DNA of 16,186 bases, from NCBI GenBank assembly GCA_003162115.1, contig PMMV01000135.1:1392-17577 (forward strand), given 5' to 3'. Positions within the stretch are counted from its first letter, which is position 1, and each line of letters starts with the position of its first letter. Positions 13,261 through 16,186 of this stretch are shown one piece after another. Position numbers and translations under genes: made by a program. Source of the stretch: Methanobacterium sp. GTDB lineage: Archaea > Methanobacteriota > Methanobacteria > Methanobacteriales > Methanobacteriaceae. A model generated the notes under the pieces. It searched no databases. It had not been told where the DNA came from and saw only the letters and a list, made by a program, of their open reading frames with translations.

Positions 13261-13448
13261 GATTAATAGAATTGTCCCACTGTCCACAATTACAATTTAA
13301 CGAATCTTTTTTTCCCTTTGTATGTATTATTAAAATAACTCTACAATTTATAGGAAGCATTTTTAGATGATTCGTTTAATATGAAATTAAGAACCTAAAA
13401 AAGTAACATCAAAATCAAAAATTACTAAGAAATTATAGGATCAATAAA

Positions 13449-15077
13449 ATGATGCGAAATATAGCAAAAGAAGTTCATGATACAGATTTCCGTGAAAACC
13501 AGAAACATTTCTTTAAATATTTTATAGAACACGAAAATCAGAATATTATAGCTGACGCACCTACTGGTATTGGTAAAAGTTTAATTGCAATTCAAATAGG
13601 AATCAATTTAGAACGGCCAGGTACAGTATTCATTGTTACACCCACAAAGGATTTGATGAAACAGTATGAAAGGGATTATGGAAGTTTGGAAGATGTAATG
13701 TTACTTGCTGGTAAAAGTGAATATAAATGCAAGGCTAATCCAGACGTAACAGCAGAATTATGTACTCATAGTTTAAAATCTCCATGCAAACATAATTATA
13801 GTCAAACCAATGATTCATGTGAGTACAGTAAAAAAATCAGCACATTCATGGATTACAAGGTAGTTGTAACCAACTACCATATGATGCTTGCATTAATTAA
13901 AATACGTCCAGCGCTGCCATGGGGCTGTCCCTTGATAATATGGGATGAATCCCATAAATTCCAGGATATCATAAGGGAAATGACGGGCATTGATTACAAC
14001 CATACCCGAGCATGCAGAATAATTGATGAAGATCTATCCAAAACCATATACGATTTTTTTAATAACGTTCAAACACCAATAGAAGCAATAAAATCCGAAT
14101 TATTACCATATGAAGAAAAATATAACACTAAAAAAGATATTAACAAGAGAAGATGGATTGAACGAGTTGAAACACAATTACATTACCGTATTCAATACGA
14201 ATACTTGCCTGCTGAAGAATATGAAAAAATAATTTCCAAAGATCAAAGAGAAACTTGTATAAGAGTTATTCCGGTGGATTATACGAGTTTAAGCAGAACA
14301 ACATTTATGGAAGCTGCACCGCAACATCTGATGATGAGTGGAACTATTCACTACCCCCAGTACAAAGAAAGCAAGAGACTTGAATTGATATCAAAAATCA
14401 CTGGAATGAACATGGATTTCATATATGAAACACCCAGAAAATATCGTTTTGATAACAGTAAAATAGTTAAAAAAGCGCCACACAACCTAAGCCTCATTAA
14501 TTATCGAAATAGCCGTGATTATAAAGATTTTAAACGTAGTTATGGACCATTAATAAAATATTTAGTCAATGAATATCGAAACGTGATGATACACTTCAAT
14601 GCCAAATGGCAGTGTGAAAATATGGTCCGCGCACTTAAAGAATCGGGTTATAAATTTCCAGTGTACAATTTTCATCAAGGTAAAAACAATACCGAGACAA
14701 AACAGTACATAAAAAAAAGATTTATAGAAACAGGTGGATGTATTATCGGGAGCAGTTTACATGAAGGTGTAGATTTCCCAGGAAAAGAATTAGAAGTCGT
14801 AATTATAGGAAGATCTCCATATGTGCCCCTAAGTGAAGAGGATAAATATTATCCTGGTACTAAAAGTAAAATCCCAAATAAAATACGTAAAACATGGAAC
14901 GGGCTATTACAACGTGGTGTGTATGGTATTGAACAAGAAGAATATCGGCTTAAAACATTACAGCAGATAGGCAGGCTGCAGAGAACAGCTACAGATACGG
15001 GTATAATTATTGTCTGCAATCAATGGACAATTCATAAAGACATTTTAAATGACTTTGAATTGTGTTCCAGTATATGA
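13449..15077 (+). CDS. XPD/DinG-type superfamily 2 DNA helicase with Fe-S cysteines
   Basis: Complete 542-residue helicase. Walker A is APTGIGKS (37-44). Four cysteines at 94, 105, 113 and 124 lie between motifs I and II, where XPD/DinG helicases carry their 4Fe-4S cluster. Motif II is DESH (166-169), a DEAH variant. The C-terminal RecA-like domain has GSSLHEGVDFPGKELEVVII (motif V region) and QQIGRLQR (505-512, motif VI, Q-x-x-G-R-x-x-R). So it should be a 5'-3' DNA helicase acting in repair or replication. It is somewhat short for DinG and near the length of archaeal XPD; which subgroup it belongs to I cannot decide. It is monocistronic. The ribosome site (AGGATC) is weak, with two ATGs in tandem at the start. 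A T8 tract follows. Confidence 0.93.
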   Translation: MMRNIAKEVHDTDFRENQKHFFKYFIEHENQNIIADAPTGIGKSLIAIQIGINLERPGTVFIVTPTKDLMKQYERDYGSLEDVMLLAGKSEYKCKANPDVTAELCTHSLKSPCKHNYSQTNDSCEYSKKISTFMDYKVVVTNYHMMLALIKIRPALPWGCPLIIWDESHKFQDIIREMTGIDYNHTRACRIIDEDLSKTIYDFFNNVQTPIEAIKSELLPYEEKYNTKKDINKRRWIERVETQLHYRIQYEYLPAEEYEKIISKDQRETCIRVIPVDYTSLSRTTFMEAAPQHLMMSGTIHYPQYKESKRLELISKITGMNMDFIYETPRKYRFDNSKIVKKAPHNLSLINYRNSRDYKDFKRSYGPLIKYLVNEYRNVMIHFNAKWQCENMVRALKESGYKFPVYNFHQGKNNTETKQYIKKRFIETGGCIIGSSLHEGVDFPGKELEVVIIGRSPYVPLSEEDKYYPGTKSKIPNKIRKTWNGLLQRGVYGIEQEEYRLKTLQQIGRLQRTATDTGIIIVCNQWTIHKDILNDFELCSSI

Positions 15078-15411
15078 TAATATACTTTTTTTTGAGTTCT
15101 TGTTAAGATATATTGAGATTCTACAAGCTTGGTAGCCATACATCCAAATATATTGTATAGATACACATCCAATTAACTCTATAAAAATTCTGCACTGAAA
15201 ATATAAGCGAATACTCCCTAAAACTGAATTACAATATGATAAATCTTCACAATTATTATCAATTGCAATTAACATAATAATTACAAATCAATACCTACCA
15301 AATGACCTCAATAAAACCAACAAAATATTAATGGAACCCATAAATACATTTCAATTATTCTATGTGACATAAAACGAAATATACAATGGAAGATATAAAA
15401 AAATTTAGATT
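15078..15411. other. 334-base intergenic region between convergent genes
   Basis: AT-rich, beginning with the T8 terminator of the helicase gene. A 76-codon minus-strand frame reaches into it from the helicase 3' end but has no ribosome site and an unconvincing composition. I see no RNA gene or repeat of note. Confidence 0.5.
15086..15093 (+). terminator. T8 tract after the helicase gene
   Basis: Eight T's lie eight bases after the stop codon, a likely archaeal terminator. Confidence 0.5.
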
Positions 15412-16186
15412 CTATTTTTCAATTATTATGGTAAAGTAGAAAGTAGTTCCTTTTTCTGGTCCGGATTCTGCCCAAATTTGTCCACCTTGTTGATTTACAA
15501 TTTTTTGAGCAATTGCAAGTCCTATCCCAGTCCCTTCGTACTCTTCTTGGGTATGAAGTCGTTGGAAGATGGTAAATATTCGTTCTAAGTGTTCAGGGGA
15601 TATTCCAATACCATTGTCTTCAATGCTGAAGAGGTAGTGATTTTTTTCTTTTGTTGCAGATATGTGAATTTTAGGAGTTTCTTGGCTGCGGTATTTAATG
15701 GCGTTTCCTATGATGTTTTGGAACAGTTGAACCTTTAACATGTTCATCCCCATTGATGTTGGGTAATGGATCATGGGTGATCACTGCATTATTTTCTTCA
15801 ATTGGTACTTTCAGGTTTGTTAAAGCATGTTCCAATACATCTTCGAAATTTACTGGGGTGACTTCTCTTTTTTCGCTGGTTATTTTAGAATATTGTAAAA
15901 GATCATTTGTCATAGTATCCAAGCGCTTAGCACCATCAACAGCAAACCCAATAAATTCATTAGCATCTTGATCAAGTTGATCCTTGTACCGTCGCTGTAA
16001 TAATTGTAAAAAACTTGTTATCATCCTTAACGGTTCCCTTAGATCATGAGACGTAATGTATGCAAACTGCTCTAACTCCTTGTTGGAGTGTTCTAACTCA
16101 TTCATAAAGATTTTCAGTTCTTCTTCGCGATTAATACGTTCGGTGATATCTGTGTTTATGCCAAGTACTCGTAATATATCTCCTTC
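15412..16186 (-). pseudogene. PAS sensor histidine kinase, N-terminus outside window, frameshifted between HisKA and HATPase
   Basis: The frame enters from the right edge with a PAC-like end of a PAS domain (RVLGINTDITERI), a short coiled coil (REEELKIFMNELEHSNKELE), then the dimerisation/phosphoacceptor region AYITSHDLREPLRMI with the H-box His. The ATP-binding domain follows: N box FQNIIGNAIKYR, G1 EDNGIGIS, F box IFQRLH and G2 GTGIGLAIAQKIV. Between them, near 15735-15745 (after the codons for NGDEH), the frame changes: the upstream frame stops at 15695 and the downstream frame has no proper start. All catalytic boxes are present, so one extra base or two missing bases break an otherwise normal kinase. 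Soluble multi-PAS kinases of this type are common in methanogens; no response regulator is in view. Confidence 0.85.

Larger units (their letters stand above)
13149..13448. promoter_or_regulatory. Divergent intergenic region with palindromes
   Basis: 300 bases between the 402-aa gene (minus) and the helicase (plus). It holds the minus-strand TATA-like box at 13193-13202, an 18-bp perfect palindrome at 13243-13260, and AATTGT/ACAATT arms (13270-13275 and 13286-13291) that enclose a near-repeat TGTCCCAC/TGTCCAC. I see no small gene in it. Confidence 0.5.

Noticed and set aside
15045..15275. 76-codon minus-strand frame across the helicase 3' end
   Set aside because: No ribosome site, overlap with the helicase C-terminus, and an implausible composition. 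Probably a chance frame.

Overview
The window is strongly AT-rich and looks archaeal, most likely Methanobacterium or a close relative in the Methanobacteriales. Reasons: Shine-Dalgarno sites of the GGTGAT/GGAGGT type, several TTG/GTG starts, TATA/BRE-like promoters, T-tract terminators, a tRNA gene without an encoded CCA, and a gene repertoire typical of these methanogens (beta-helix and PsbP-like lipoproteins, zinc-ribbon membrane proteins, an Fe-S XPD/DinG-type helicase, a PAS histidine kinase). The genus is inferred from gene style only.

Layout. 1-521: an isoprenylcysteine-methyltransferase-like membrane enzyme leaving the left edge. 637-1833 (minus): a beta-helix lipoprotein and tRNA-Lys(CTT). 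2342-4646: small genes, mostly plus strand (a hypothetical, a winged-helix protein, a 59-aa Cys/His protein with a 55-aa partner, a ribbon-helix-helix-like protein), plus one minus-strand anchored protein and a start-less ORF remnant. 4684-6830 (minus): five small genes, four of which join a zinc ribbon to membrane helices; two of these are broken by single-base frameshifts inside the zinc ribbon. 6981-8121 (plus): two PsbP-like lipoprotein paralogues, the second frameshifted, separated by a long perfect inverted repeat. 8125-8925 (minus): a possible three-gene set of an 18-aa hydrophobic peptide, a 59-aa protein and a 167-aa protein. 9141-11086: a WbqC-family gene and a convergent Fic-wHTH gene, whose outer promoter regions both carry a TTGACTA tandem motif. 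11233-11872: three short ORFs with good ribosome binding sites. 11940-13148 (minus): a secreted or anchored 402-aa protein I do not recognise. 13449-15077 (plus): a complete XPD/DinG-type helicase. 15412 to the right edge (minus): the C-terminal part of a PAS histidine kinase with a frameshift between HisKA and HATPase.

There is no single large defence or metabolic operon. The most notable points are the zinc-ribbon/membrane gene array, the TTGACTA motif shared by the wbqC and fic promoters, the structured stretch between the lipoprotein paralogues, and at least five apparent indels in four genes, which mean either real gene decay or consensus errors in the assembly.
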